Assembly: GCF_008084905.1 (NCBI RefSeq)
Contig: NZ_VSFC01000033.1
Coordinates: forward strand, 1-63,997
Direction of reading: 5' to 3'
DNA: 63,997 nucleotides
Origin: Xanthomarina maritima
GTDB taxonomy: Bacteria > Bacteroidota > Bacteroidia > Flavobacteriales > Flavobacteriaceae
Shown here: piece by piece, positions 8,321-16,598 of the stretch
How the letters are laid out: the number at the start of each line of letters is the position of its first letter
How positions within the stretch are numbered: the first letter of the stretch is position 1
Program-made: the position numbers and the translations under genes
Notes under the pieces: model-generated
Database searches by the model: none
Seen by the model: the letters and a program-made list of their open reading frames with translations, nothing else
Told to the model about the DNA's origin: nothing

Positions 8321-9567
8321 TGTATAATACATTTTCCATTTTATTCTTTCTTCAAAGGAACAGAGCTACTCCAGACGGAAAAGCCCCTATTTATGCACGT
8401 ATCACTGTAAATGGTAAGAGAGCCCAGTTCAGCATTCAGCGTAAAATCCCTATTGAAAAATGGGATAATAACTCTGGAAAAGTAAAAGGAAACTCACCAG
8501 AAGCAAAATCAATCAATAAGTTTATCGATGAAATCCGTTATAAGCTAAACAAAATCCAGGAACGCTTTTTAGATACAAATAAGACTTTTACAGCAATGGC
8601 CATCAAAAGCCGTTACATAGGTAACGACAAGGTTAACAAGATGCTTATTGCTATATTCCAGGCACATAATGATGAAGTAGAGAGTTTAATAGGCAAAGAC
8701 TTCGCTCCTGGCACTGCAGAACGCTATCGTACATCAAAAAAACACGTACAAGAGTATATTCAAAAAGAATACAATGTGGATGACATTCCAGTAAACGATG
8801 TAGATCATAAATTTATAACCGGTTTAGAGTACTATTTAAAGACCGAGCGCAAGTGTAGTCACAACACAGCAATCAAATACATAACGAACTTCAAGAAGAT
8901 TATTCGCATTGCTTATGCGAACGATTGGATATCAAAAGATCCGTTCTTTCATTGGAAAGCTAAATTAAAAACTGTCGATAGAGAATTCCTCTCTAAAGAG
9001 GAGCTTCAAACTATTGTAGATAAAGAATTCAAAATCCCTCGCCTGGAATTAGTGAAAAACATTTTCGTTTTTAGCTGTTTTACTGGTCTTGCATATATTG
9101 ATGTTAAGCAACTCACTAAAAATGATATTGTTATTGGAATCGATGGAGAGCATTGGATTAAAACCAAAAGAGCGAAAACTCATACCAGAAGTAATATCCC
9201 ATTACTTCCCATTCCAGCCTCTATCATTGAAATATATAAAAATCACCCTGAAGTAAAAAACAGCGATAAACTCCTTCCAATTTTAAGCAATCAAAAAATG
9301 AACTCCTATTTAAAAACGATTGCAGACAGTTGTGAAATCAACAAAAACCTCACTTACCACTTGGCAAGACATACTTTTGCTACTACCGTCACTTTAACCA
9401 ATGGTGTTCCAATTGAATCCGTAAGTAAAATGCTTGGTCACAAATCGCTTAAAACCACACAACACTACGCTAAAATTTTGGACAGAAAAGTAAGTGCCGA
9501 TATGAATACCTTAAAATCAATTTTAAAAGACCAGGAAGAAAAATCCCAAAAACAAACAAATAGCTAA
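8320..9567 (+). CDS. Tyrosine recombinase/integrase, Bacteroidetes IntDOT-like
   Basis: A 415-residue integrase: an N-terminal arm-binding domain (about 1-95, with ITVNGKRAQFSIQRKIP), a SAM-like core-binding domain (about 105-210) and the catalytic domain (225-400). Catalytic residues visible are His347 and Arg350 in HLARHTFATT, His374 in LGHKS and the nucleophile Tyr383 in HYAKI. The box I Arg is missing (CFTGLAYIDV, where others have TGLR), as is known for IntDOT and many Bacteroidetes integrases. It lies 240 bp downstream of tRNA-Ser with matching repeats at both island ends. It should catalyse integration and excision of the 41.5 kb element by recombination at the tRNA 3' end. Confidence 0.93.
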   Translation: MYNTFSILFFLQRNRATPDGKAPIYARITVNGKRAQFSIQRKIPIEKWDNNSGKVKGNSPEAKSINKFIDEIRYKLNKIQERFLDTNKTFTAMAIKSRYIGNDKVNKMLIAIFQAHNDEVESLIGKDFAPGTAERYRTSKKHVQEYIQKEYNVDDIPVNDVDHKFITGLEYYLKTERKCSHNTAIKYITNFKKIIRIAYANDWISKDPFFHWKAKLKTVDREFLSKEELQTIVDKEFKIPRLELVKNIFVFSCFTGLAYIDVKQLTKNDIVIGIDGEHWIKTKRAKTHTRSNIPLLPIPASIIEIYKNHPEVKNSDKLLPILSNQKMNSYLKTIADSCEINKNLTYHLARHTFATTVTLTNGVPIESVSKMLGHKSLKTTQHYAKILDRKVSADMNTLKSILKDQEEKSQKQTNS

Positions 9568-9624
9568 ACAGCTCTTATGTAGAAGTTTGCATAAAATTTC
9601 TTACATTTATAACCCCAACCCCAA

Positions 9625-10479
9625 ATGTCACTATTTATGAATAAGATTAACCACCTTGTTGATGAATATAAAAATCAAATTAATAGATATCAACCAGAGA
9701 GCCTAAAGGAGATTTCCAATTTAAAATTTCTCATTAATCTCAGTAGTGAATATCTTCATCAACTACGGCTTTCAATAAGGCAAAGAGGATTCCTTTCTAA
9801 AGAAGATGAAATTCATTTTTTTAAAAATATAAAACCTCTTGTTAACGGACATTTAAAATACTTTTCCCATGTGCACTACTATTTAATGAATCGTCCTAAG
9901 ATTAGTGCTTCAAGACAACGAAAATATATTCACATCATTTTAGATAAGTTCGAAGCTCAAAAAACACGTGAAATTGACTTCGTAAAATACTACAGACATA
10001 ATGCTACTAGGTTAGATCACATTTACTTTGTTCGGGGTATGCATACCATAGCAATAACAAAAACTATATATCATTTTATTGATCCAGAATTCTCCACGAC
10101 TCATGATGATAATATGGCAAAAATTGTGGCTTACGACCTATTAATGACTTATTACAAAAAAGAGCTTCTGTATTTAAAAACTCTGAAACTACCTTTAATT
10201 AATGAAAGTAGTTCTCTAAAAACTCAAAGTCTTAAATGGACAGCTTCCAAAACAGATCTCGTCGAGTTAATATATGCCATGTATGCTATAGGTGCCATTG
10301 AAAATGGAAATATAGATTTAAAAAGTCTGGCAAAAATCTGTGAAACGCTTTTCGATATTGAATTAGGAAATTTCTACAAAACTTATGGAGAAATAAGAGC
10401 TCGTGAAAAAGATAGAACAAAGTTCTTAGATAATTTGAGACTTTCCTTACTCCGAAAAATGGATAAGGACGACGATTAA
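9625..10479 (+). CDS. RteC-domain protein of the mobile-element backbone
   Basis: A 284-residue helical protein with the features of the RteC family: FFKNIKPLVNGHLKYF, KFEAQKTREIDFVKYYRHNATRLDHIYFVRG, STTHDDNMAKIVAYDLLMTYYKKEL and a C-terminal LVELIYAMYAIGAIENGNIDLKSLAKICETLF...RTKFLDNLRLSLLRKM. RteC controls excision and transfer genes in the CTnDOT family of Bacteroides conjugative transposons, and homologues sit beside the integrase in many Bacteroidetes elements, as here (58 bp after int). No conjugation genes are present in this island, so it is probably a mobilisable or defective element that keeps the regulatory part. Confidence 0.75.
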   Translation: MSLFMNKINHLVDEYKNQINRYQPESLKEISNLKFLINLSSEYLHQLRLSIRQRGFLSKEDEIHFFKNIKPLVNGHLKYFSHVHYYLMNRPKISASRQRKYIHIILDKFEAQKTREIDFVKYYRHNATRLDHIYFVRGMHTIAITKTIYHFIDPEFSTTHDDNMAKIVAYDLLMTYYKKELLYLKTLKLPLINESSSLKTQSLKWTASKTDLVELIYAMYAIGAIENGNIDLKSLAKICETLFDIELGNFYKTYGEIRAREKDRTKFLDNLRLSLLRKMDKDDD

Positions 10480-10830
10480 CATCACTTTCATTTTATAATA
10501 TTAATAATACATTTATTTTCGCTCAAAACCGCACACCTCATACCTCACTCCTCACCAACCCACTTCCCTACAAGATTTCATTAATAATTTTTCATGTTAA
10601 ACGATTAATTCTAACCAAATCTCACCACAGCTCTTCCAGAAAATTAATGTTAAATTCTTTCGGTAGCTCTTCGGTACTACCGAAGAAATCTCAACAATCT
10701 ACCCCAAATTTGTTTTGTAATAATTGGGTTAATAGCAGAAAAGCCATCGTCTAAGGCGAAAGCTCATGGTGATGGCTTTATTAAAAGTCCACTAATACAT
10801 CTAAAATTATTTATAAATTAAAACTATAAA
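10480..10830. promoter_or_regulatory. Intergenic control region with palindrome and hairpin
   Basis: No gene is seen in these 351 bp. It holds a 19 nt palindrome TCTTCGGTA-C-TACCGAAGA (10668-10686) with an extra half-site CTTTCGGTAG just upstream, which looks like an operator. A hairpin with arms AAGCCATC (10741-10748) and GATGGCTT (10771-10778) lies 52 bp before the next gene and could act as an attenuator or protect the leader. The first ~100 bp are unusually C-rich. Confidence 0.5.
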
Positions 10831-11100
10831 ATGATGCCAGCAACAATCCTTACTACCGACGATCTGTATCAGTTCAAAACTGAATTATTTGACGAAATAA
10901 AATCCATCCTGTCAAACTCTCAAAACTCCAAGAGATATCTAAGATCCTCCGATGTCATGGAACTCTTACAGTTAAGTCCTGGTACCCTTCAAAACCTACG
11001 TGTAAACGGCACCCTTCCCTACACCAAACTTGGAGGGATCATTTACTACGATGAAGATGATATCAACAGGGTTTTAGAGCAAAATCGTTTTGAAATATAG
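10831..11100 (+). CDS. Excisionase-like helix-turn-helix protein
   Basis: An 89-residue protein. After a helical N-terminus, residues 37-85 form a MerR/excisionase-type winged HTH: RYLRSSDVMELLQLSPGTLQNLRVNGTLPYTKLGGIIYYDEDDINRVLEQN. This HTH_17-type domain is the usual one in Bacteroidetes element excisionases (Xis) and copy-control proteins, and the place in the backbone between RteC and the replication-like genes fits. The leader carries an inverted repeat that it or RteC may bind. An alternative start three bases later (second ATG) is possible. Confidence 0.75.
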   Translation: MMPATILTTDDLYQFKTELFDEIKSILSNSQNSKRYLRSSDVMELLQLSPGTLQNLRVNGTLPYTKLGGIIYYDEDDINRVLEQNRFEI

Positions 11101-11125
11101 TACACTTTTGCCACGGGGTCTCCAA

Positions 11126-11157
11126 AATCCCCGCTTCTGTCGACAGAAGCGGGGATT
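11126..11157. repeat. 32 bp perfect palindrome
   Basis: Both arms are 16 nt (left AATCCCCGCTTCTGTC, right its exact complement) around a GTCGAC centre, 26 bp after the HTH stop. There is no T run, so it is not a standard terminator. GC-rich perfect palindromes of this look are dispersed repeats in flavobacterial genomes. Confidence 0.7.
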
Positions 11158-11237
11158 CCCTAAAAGTAAAAACAAATGTTCCAATCATCAGACTGGAAGA
11201 ACCATATCAACTTTCTTAATTTTTAGAAAAGAAAAAT

Positions 11238-11903
11238 ATGCCACCAATAAACTACATCCGTCACCTAAACTCAATCTTTCTACTATTCACAAAAGACAGT
11301 AGATTAAATCCAACTCATGTTAGTTTATATATGGCATTCTTTCAACTATGGAACCACAATCGCTTTCCAAAACAATTTTATGTAAATCGAGAAGAGGTTA
11401 TGAAGTTATCTAAAATTGGTTCAAAATCCACCTATCACAGATGTTTAAAAGAATTAGACCACTATAAGTACCTCATTTATTTTCCGTCCCACAACCCATT
11501 TAAAGGCTCACAAATTAAGATGCTCATTTTTGGGACAACCTCTGGACAAGCTCTGGACTTAGCCGTCCCAAATCAAGGACAAGCACTGGTACCTTTATAT
11601 AAACATAATAAACAAATAGAAAACATTAATAAACTTGACCAGCCAAAAAATCAAAAAGTAGTTGATGAATTTTTTAAATCACAAAACTGGCCTGATATCG
11701 AATCTAAAAAATTCTATAATCATTACCAGGGCATCGGTTGGAAAGTTGGTGGTAAAACTAAAATTGTCAATTGGCAGGCAACCGCTCAAAATTGGATGCT
11801 AAAAGCGGAAGAAATCAAAAAAAAAGAAACCCCCATTGCAGTTAGCCAAATTCGAGACAACCTCAAAACAACCAAGGATAAAAATTACAATCAGCCTTTG
11901 TAA
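11238..11903 (+). CDS. Replication-type winged-helix protein of the element backbone
   Basis: A 221-residue protein. The N-terminal ~95 residues (LNPTHVSLYMAFFQLWNHNRFPKQFYVNREEVMKLSKIGSKSTYHRCLKELDHYKYLIY) look like the winged-helix domain of phage and plasmid replisome organisers (DnaD/RepA-like). The C-terminal part (VVDEFFKSQNWPDIESKKFYNHYQGIGWKVGGKTKIVNWQATAQNWM) resembles the short DnaD-type C-terminal motif 'A..FYnyy...gW..gg..i.dW.a.l..W'. The next gene is a DnaC-like ATPase, so the pair probably forms a helicase-loading module. Function is inferred from this pairing. Confidence 0.6.
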   Translation: MPPINYIRHLNSIFLLFTKDSRLNPTHVSLYMAFFQLWNHNRFPKQFYVNREEVMKLSKIGSKSTYHRCLKELDHYKYLIYFPSHNPFKGSQIKMLIFGTTSGQALDLAVPNQGQALVPLYKHNKQIENINKLDQPKNQKVVDEFFKSQNWPDIESKKFYNHYQGIGWKVGGKTKIVNWQATAQNWMLKAEEIKKKETPIAVSQIRDNLKTTKDKNYNQPL

Positions 11904-11973
11904 TTGTTATTGCGAGGAAATTAAGACGAACCAATCTATTAAATCAAATGTCTCCCTGAGCCTGTCGAAGGGC
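11904..11973. repeat. Two dispersed-repeat fragments
   Basis: GTTATTGCGAGGAA...ACGAACCAATCT (about 11905-11937) resembles the ATTGCGA...GAAGCAATCT element found inside hsdM at 32051. CCCTGAGCCTGTCGAAGGGC (11954-11973) is a word typical of dispersed repeats in flavobacteria. Together they fill most of the gap between the two replication-like genes. Confidence 0.5.
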
Positions 11974-12005
11974 GAAAACAAACAATTTTAAAAGGAGTAA
12001 AAATC

Positions 12006-12707
12006 ATGAAAAAACCCATACACATGATAACCGAAGGTGGCATCGACTACCCACTAGGTAAAATAGAAAACTACTGTCTTCACTACGATTTTGATAAAGT
12101 CCTAATCTACCTGGAAGCAAAAGGCAAACTCCTATTTGGCAAACACTTCAAACTTTACAAAGAAGACTACCACATCATTTTCAAACTTTGCATTTACACA
12201 ATTCAAGATTTAGACTATTGTGCAAAACTAAATATCGACCCAAACAAAGGTATTTTATTAACAGGTCCTGTGGGTTGTGGCAAAACAAGTTTAATGAAAC
12301 TCGTTAGGCATCTGACACCACATCGCCGAGCATATAAAATCATTCCCTGCAGAAATGCCGTCTTTAGTTTCAATCACTTAGGCTATAAAACAATTGAAGA
12401 ATATGGCAATGAGGAATTTTATTGTTTCGACGACCTAGGTGTGGAACCTACTGGCAGACACTTTGGCCAGGACTGCAATGTTATGGGAGAAATCCTATTA
12501 TCTCGTTACGACCTATCCCTGCGCAGGCAGGAATCTCAGAATCCAAACACAAAAAACCCAACACCCAAAAACTATTACACGACCCACGTCACCACAAACC
12601 TCAACGCCATAGAAATAGAAGAACGTTACGGGAATCGCGTACGTTCTAGAATGAGAGCCATGTTCAATCTCTTGGCTTTCGATCAATCTGCTAAAGACAA
12701 ACGATAA
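12006..12707 (+). CDS. DnaC/IstB-like P-loop ATPase
   Basis: A 233-residue AAA+-type ATPase with Walker A GPVGCGKTSLM (about residues 89-99), Walker B EEFYCFDDLG (about 136-145) and a C-terminal arginine-rich block NRVRSRMRAMFNLLAF. Such proteins load replicative helicases, and the neighbour upstream is a replisome-organiser-like protein. Residues about 171-192 (SLRRQESQNPNTKNPTPKN) are an in-frame insertion carrying a CCTGCGCAGG palindrome; a related fragment at 49.8 kb lacks it. Fragments of this gene's 3' end recur at 13230-13353 and 49815-50021. A ribosome-binding-like GGAG lies 7 bp before the start. Confidence 0.75.
   Translation: MKKPIHMITEGGIDYPLGKIENYCLHYDFDKVLIYLEAKGKLLFGKHFKLYKEDYHIIFKLCIYTIQDLDYCAKLNIDPNKGILLTGPVGCGKTSLMKLVRHLTPHRRAYKIIPCRNAVFSFNHLGYKTIEEYGNEEFYCFDDLGVEPTGRHFGQDCNVMGEILLSRYDLSLRRQESQNPNTKNPTPKNYYTTHVTTNLNAIEIEERYGNRVRSRMRAMFNLLAFDQSAKDKR
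12515..12577 (+). repeat. In-frame palindromic repeat insertion in the DnaC-like gene
   Basis: The palindrome CCTGCGCAGG (12518-12527) is followed by CAGGAATCT. A near-identical copy lies in non-coding DNA at 45103-45121. The encoded residues interrupt an alignment with the 49.8 kb fragment, which passes from LLSRYDL to TTNL with a much shorter join. Confidence 0.55.
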
Positions 12708-12826
12708 TAATTTTCTTTGCAAGCGCTATAATCTTTTTTAAACATCAAGGCCAATAACTTTTGTTAGTTTTGTTATTATTGCTTTAAGGTATGCGTATTT
12801 GAAAATTTATTTAGAATCAGCACTTC

Positions 12827-13063
12827 TTAAGATGTTAAATATAGTAAAGCTAAACAAGTAAGAAATACTATAATTCCAAATCCGTAGATATATAATATAA
12901 TTACTAATATTATTGCAATCACAATAAAAATAATAGTTTCTATTATGTTAAGTTTTCTTTCATGATATGCTCCTTTGTCACTTAATAAATGGTAAACAGC
13001 AACAAGAATTAAGAGGATGCCAATAAAGCTTCCAACGTATTTTAAGACTAAAATATAATCCAT
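12827..13063 (-). CDS. Small membrane protein of unknown function
   Basis: A 78-residue protein with two or three predicted transmembrane segments: about residues 4-24 (YILVLKYVGSFIGILLILVAV), 40-60 (LNIIETIIFIVIAIILVIILYIY) and a short C-terminal one (FGIIVFLTCLALLYL). Between the first two is a charged loop, SDKGAYHERK. I do not recognise a family. It is the only gene on the minus strand in the element's left half. It sits in the segment that separates the intact DnaC-like gene from a duplicate of that gene's 3' end, so it may have arrived with an insertion. A role as holin, immunity or stress protein cannot be told apart. Confidence 0.5.
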   Translation of the reverse strand: MDYILVLKYVGSFIGILLILVAVYHLLSDKGAYHERKLNIIETIIFIVIAIILVIILYIYGFGIIVFLTCLALLYLTS

Positions 13064-13229
13064 TTATGGTATAATTTATAATGTGCAAGATTGCTAATAA
13101 ACCTCGATAAACAAAACCTGTTTATTTATGAATTATAACTTTGCATCTTTTAGTTGTATTATTCAGTTTTAATATCTCTTAATTTCCATCAATGTTTAAT
13201 GCAAGTTAAGAGTAATTATTTACCCACTA

Positions 13230-13353
13230 CCATCCACCAAAACCAAACGCCATAGAAATAGATGAACGTTATGGTAATCGTGTACACCCTAGAATGAGAG
13301 CCATGTCTAACCTCTTAACGTTTGATCAATCAGCTAAGCATAAACGCCTATAA
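13230..13353 (+). pseudogene. 3' fragment of the DnaC-like ATPase gene
   Basis: Reads NAIEIDERYGNRVHPRMRAM (13246 on), then SNLLTFDQSAKHKRL and a stop at 13353. This is nearly the same as the last ~40 residues of the intact gene at 12006-12707. It has no start or Walker motifs. It is followed by the operator block that also follows the 49.8 kb fragment. Confidence 0.8.
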
Positions 13354-13388
13354 ACCATTTCAAACTTATTTTGTTCATTAATTTAAAA

Positions 13389-13424
13389 TGTTCAGTGACA
13401 CTGAACAGGTAATTCTAGTGAACA
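13389..13424. promoter_or_regulatory. Operator block upstream of the XRE-ImmA gene
   Basis: Perfect palindrome TGTTCAGTGACACTGAACA (13389-13407), an 8 nt gap, then half-site TAGTGAACA (13416-13424). The same arrangement with the same gap occurs at 50050-50086 before the HipBST operon. It is probably bound by the XRE-type HTH of a gene in this class. Confidence 0.6.
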
Positions 13425-13455
13425 TAAAAATAACGAGATCTTAACATATATAATG

Positions 13456-13485
13456 TTGACAAATAGGATAATTTTTGTAGTTTTG
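13456..13485 (+). promoter_or_regulatory. Promoter of the XRE-ImmA/PIN operon
   Basis: TTG (13456-13458), a 19 nt spacer, then TAGTTTTG (13478-13485). This is an exact match to TTG-N17-23-TAnnTTTG, 22 bp before the ATG at 13508. Confidence 0.65.
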
Positions 13486-13507
13486 TAAACCATTAAACCT
13501 TACCACT

Positions 13508-14551
13508 ATGAAAGAATTATTTGCAAAAAGATTGAAGAGCGCTAGAGTTCGCGCGTCTCTATCGCAGGATGAACTCGTTGATAAGATGAATAATGTGGTA
13601 TCTAAAAATGCAATATCTAAATACGAAAAAGGTAATATGTTACCAGATTCACAAGTTTTAATCGAGTTAGCAAAAGCATTGGGTGTTAAGACTGATTATT
13701 TCTTCAGAGAGTTTAATATCTCAATAGAAAAAATAGAATTTCGTAAGAAAAAATTAGGCATAAAAAAAGTCAATGCAATTAAAGAAAAAGTTATTGATAT
13801 TGTAGAACGTTATCTAGAGCTGGAGCAATTCTTAAACATTACTTCTACTTTTAAAAACCCTATTGAGAATATAAAAATTAATGATAAACAAGATATTGAA
13901 AAAGCAGTTAATCATCTATTAGCACAGTGGCAATTAGGATATAATGCATTGCCTAATATAATTGATTTACTAGAAGACAAACACATTAAAGTTATCGAAA
14001 TAGATGCCCCTCAAGAATTCGACGGTTTTTCAGGCTGGGCAGATGGAACCTTTCCAGTAATTGTATTAAATCAAAATTATGGGTTAGAAAGAAAACGATT
14101 TACTGCATTGCACGAGTTAGGACATTTAATTATGCAAATCAATCCTGATTACGAACATAAAGAGGTGGAAAAATTGTGTCATCAATTTGCTGGTGCAATG
14201 TTAATGCCTGAAAAAACTTTTTCTAAGGAACTTGGAGGAAAAAGATCTTCTATTTCTCTTAATGAATTAATTGCCATTAAAGAAGAATATGGTATTTCTA
14301 TTCAAGCTATAATGGCAAGAGCAAAAGATTTTGGGTTTATTACTGAATTTCAATTCAGAAAATTTAGAATCTATATTTCTAAAAATCGTTCTGAGAAAGG
14401 ATTGGGTAATTATATAGGAAGAGAATCATCTCACAGGTTTAAGCAATTATTATTCAGAGCCACTTCAGAGGAAATCATTTCAATGAGTAAAGCTGCAAAC
14501 CTATCCAATCAAAAATTAGCTACTTTTAGAAAAGAATTTATTGCAATATGA
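13508..14551 (+). CDS. XRE-family regulator fused to ImmA/IrrE metallopeptidase
   Basis: A 347-residue protein: an N-terminal XRE HTH (residues 4-66, RLKSARVRASLSQDELVDKMN...KNAISKYEKGNMLPDSQVLIELAKALGV), a linker, then a COG2856 ImmA/IrrE-type metallopeptidase domain with zinc site H202-E-L-G-H206 (TALHELGHLIM) and the downstream EVEKLCHQFAGAMLMPE block. ImmA-type proteases cleave repressors or antitoxins, and fused XRE domains bind their own operator. Its stop overlaps the start of a PIN-domain gene (ATGA), a pairing known for COG2856-type toxin-antitoxin modules. A palindromic operator and a good promoter lie upstream. Confidence 0.88.
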   Translation: MKELFAKRLKSARVRASLSQDELVDKMNNVVSKNAISKYEKGNMLPDSQVLIELAKALGVKTDYFFREFNISIEKIEFRKKKLGIKKVNAIKEKVIDIVERYLELEQFLNITSTFKNPIENIKINDKQDIEKAVNHLLAQWQLGYNALPNIIDLLEDKHIKVIEIDAPQEFDGFSGWADGTFPVIVLNQNYGLERKRFTALHELGHLIMQINPDYEHKEVEKLCHQFAGAMLMPEKTFSKELGGKRSSISLNELIAIKEEYGISIQAIMARAKDFGFITEFQFRKFRIYISKNRSEKGLGNYIGRESSHRFKQLLFRATSEEIISMSKAANLSNQKLATFRKEFIAI

Positions 14552-15054
14552 AGATAGTTGTTAACGATGCTAATATTTTAATTGATTTAGTGGAGTTGAA
14601 ACTACTACCCCAATTTTTTGCACTCAAATTTGAGTTCTTTACAACATCTTTAATTCTCGAAGAATTACTGGAAGACCAACAAATCGAATTAGAAACTTAT
14701 ATTAAACAAAGAATTCTCATTGTAGAAGAAATGTCTGCAATAGATTTGGTGGCAATAAAAACCATAGAAAAATCAAAACCCAAGTTATCCCAACAAGATT
14801 GCTCAGCATATCATCAAGCGACTACAAAACAAAGTATACTTATCACAAGTGACAACGTTCTTAGAAAATATGCAATAGCTACAAATATTCATGTTCATGG
14901 CCATCTTTGGGTATTCGATCAAATGGTAGTTCAAAAAACATTAACACCCCTAACTGCATCTCAAAAATTAACCAGTTTATGCGAAACTATTAATACGCAA
15001 TTGAAATTACCAAAAACAGAATGCGATAAAAGACACGATCTTTGGAATAAATAA
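14548..15054 (+). CDS. PIN-domain protein, partner of the XRE-ImmA gene
   Basis: A 168-residue PIN-like nuclease. The acidic positions visible are D7 (VVNDANILIDL), the Glu pair in TTSLILEELLED, the Asp in LSQQDCSAYHQA and the Asp in ILITSDNVLRKYA. Together they make the four-acid metal site of VapC-like RNases. It is translationally coupled to the XRE-ImmA gene by an ATGA overlap. This suggests a toxin-antitoxin-like pair in which the HTH-peptidase partner controls the nuclease. RNA targets are unknown. The C-terminal ~35 residues extend past the core fold. Confidence 0.75.
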   Translation: MKIVVNDANILIDLVELKLLPQFFALKFEFFTTSLILEELLEDQQIELETYIKQRILIVEEMSAIDLVAIKTIEKSKPKLSQQDCSAYHQATTKQSILITSDNVLRKYAIATNIHVHGHLWVFDQMVVQKTLTPLTASQKLTSLCETINTQLKLPKTECDKRHDLWNK

Positions 15055-15076
15055 AGCAGTCATTATAAAAGTAATT

Positions 15077-15403
15077 CTAAAACCCCACCTTCTCCTCTAG
15101 CAACCCAATCAAATCACTATCATAATATTTATAAACATCAGGAATACCCAATACTTTAATCTTTGAGTAATACCTTGAACTAGTATGCTTCTGTATCTGC
15201 TCTAGATGCCCTTGTTCCATGACATAAACTATCTCAGCCCATTCTAATAATTCCTCAGTAAGTTCTGTTGTTCCTTCTTTTCTACAAATCTTTAAATTAG
15301 TACCTGCACTCAAAAATTCATGATCACTATACTTTAAAGCAAAATAATCTTCAGCAGTCTTAGACCGTAGTTTGTTTGCTGAACATACAAATAGAATTTT
15401 CAT
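15077..15403 (-). CDS. Small low-molecular-weight protein tyrosine phosphatase-like protein
   Basis: A 108-residue protein starting MKILFVCSANKLRSKTAEDYF. CSANKLRS is the C(X)5R-S phosphate loop of the LMW-PTP/arsenate reductase fold. The usual later DP catalytic dipeptide is not obvious; IPDVYKYYD may supply the Asp. The start at 15403 is chosen over an upstream in-frame start at 15502 because the conserved fold begins exactly there and the extension is not protein-like. Such short phosphatase-like genes occur next to restriction and defence loci in many genomes; their substrate is unknown. It is divergent from the WYL regulator gene. Confidence 0.75.
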   Translation of the reverse strand: MKILFVCSANKLRSKTAEDYFALKYSDHEFLSAGTNLKICRKEGTTELTEELLEWAEIVYVMEQGHLEQIQKHTSSRYYSKIKVLGIPDVYKYYDSDLIGLLEEKVGF

Positions 15404-15422
15404 AATAATACATTTTTCTATT

Positions 15423-15438
15423 TTACGGTTTACCGTAA
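15423..15438. promoter_or_regulatory. Palindrome TTACGGTTTACCGTAA upstream of the phosphatase-like gene
   Basis: A perfect 16 nt palindrome 19 bp upstream of the phosphatase-like start, in the divergent region with the WYL gene. It looks like an operator; the binding protein is unknown and it does not match the AACTRTGC operators. Confidence 0.45.
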
Positions 15439-15596
15439 CATTAATAAATTTTGATTTATTACTTTTCCGTTTAATGTTAAATTGACACCAAAAACTAGGC
15501 AAATAACTATAAATTTAATTTTAACAATCATAGAATTTACATAAATTAGTCAATTCTTGACCGGTATAAAATAACTTAGAATTCACTAAAAACAAA

Positions 15597-16598
15597 ATGT
15601 CCAACAGTACACACGCACATTTAAGATATAATATCCTAGACAATTGCTTTCGTAATAAATCATATAGTTTTGATGAATTGTTAGAATATGTAAATAATAG
15701 AATTTCTGAATCTTACCCAGGCGAAGGTATCTCAAAAAGAACCTTGCGAGAGGACCTCAAAGTATTTAGAAACAAAGTGAATGGTTTTGCAGCACCATTA
15801 CCCGATAATATTAGAATTTTAAAATACTCAGATCCTAACTTTTCAATAGCTAAACGACCACTTTTAGAGCAAGAACTAAACTTAATCTACACGGCACAAC
15901 AACTATTAGAACGATTTGAGAACCATCCAAAGTATAACAAACTAGCAGAAGCATTAATAAAATTTCAAGATGAAGAAGAACAAGAAACTGATGCGTCTAA
16001 AATCTTGTATTACGATCAAAACGAAGAGTACAAAGGGATCAAATATTTAAAGCCGTTATACCTTGCTATTAAGAAAAAACAGGTCCTACAAATTACTTAT
16101 AAGAGTTTTTACGATAATGTTCCAAAAGTATATCAATTTCACCCCTATTTATTAAAACAATATAATCGAAGATGGTTTGTTTTTGGTCTTAATAATACCG
16201 AAGGAATATCACAATGGAGTATTCCTCTTGATGAACGATTAATTGATTTCAATATTATGGAGGATGCAGAGTTCATAGAATCCGAAACAAATTGGGACGA
16301 TTTTTTCAGAACAATGGTAGGTGTGGTTCGTCCAATTGATGCTAAAATAGAACGTGTTGTAATTCAGTTTTATAATGGAAGAAAAAAATTCTTTACCACG
16401 AAACCTTTTAATCCAGACTATGAAGAATTTTTTGAAGAAGAAAAGCAAGACCAAGTATGGTTTAACACAATAATTAATAAAGAGTTAGTACAACAGTTGT
16501 TGTCTTATGGAAAAGATGTTCAAGTGTTAGAGCCTGAAGTGCTAAAAGTGCATTTAAGAGAACATTCTTTGGTAATGTATCAGAATTACAATAAATAA
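15597..16598 (+). CDS. WYL-domain transcriptional regulator (BrxR/CapW-like)
   Basis: A 333-residue regulator: an N-terminal winged HTH (about 5-75, RYNILDNCFRNKSYSFDELLEYVN...GISKRTLREDLKVFRN), a WYL sensor domain (about 145-225, LAIKKKQVLQITYKSF...YQFHPYLLKQYNRRWFVFG) and a C-terminal WCX extension. Proteins of this architecture (BrxR, CapW) repress phage-defence operons and are thought to sense a nucleic-acid ligand through WYL. It stands directly before the Druantia genes. A 25 bp palindrome overlaps its stop codon, and three similar palindromes head other units of the cluster, so it is the best candidate for their common regulator. No copy of that site was found upstream of its own gene. 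Confidence 0.85.
   Translation: MSNSTHAHLRYNILDNCFRNKSYSFDELLEYVNNRISESYPGEGISKRTLREDLKVFRNKVNGFAAPLPDNIRILKYSDPNFSIAKRPLLEQELNLIYTAQQLLERFENHPKYNKLAEALIKFQDEEEQETDASKILYYDQNEEYKGIKYLKPLYLAIKKKQVLQITYKSFYDNVPKVYQFHPYLLKQYNRRWFVFGLNNTEGISQWSIPLDERLIDFNIMEDAEFIESETNWDDFFRTMVGVVRPIDAKIERVVIQFYNGRKKFFTTKPFNPDYEEFFEEEKQDQVWFNTIINKELVQQLLSYGKDVQVLEPEVLKVHLREHSLVMYQNYNK

Noticed and set aside
12422-12722. Open frames on both strands inside the DnaC-like ATPase gene
   Set aside because: They are shadows of a gene with clear Walker A and B motifs.
15404-15502. N-terminal extension of the phosphatase-like gene
   Set aside because: The conserved fold begins at ATG 15403, and the extension covers a palindromic operator.
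15500-15597. A copy of the AACTRTGC operator before the WYL gene itself
   Set aside because: AACTATAA occurs at about 15514, but no right arm at the N9 distance follows, so autoregulation through this motif is not supported.
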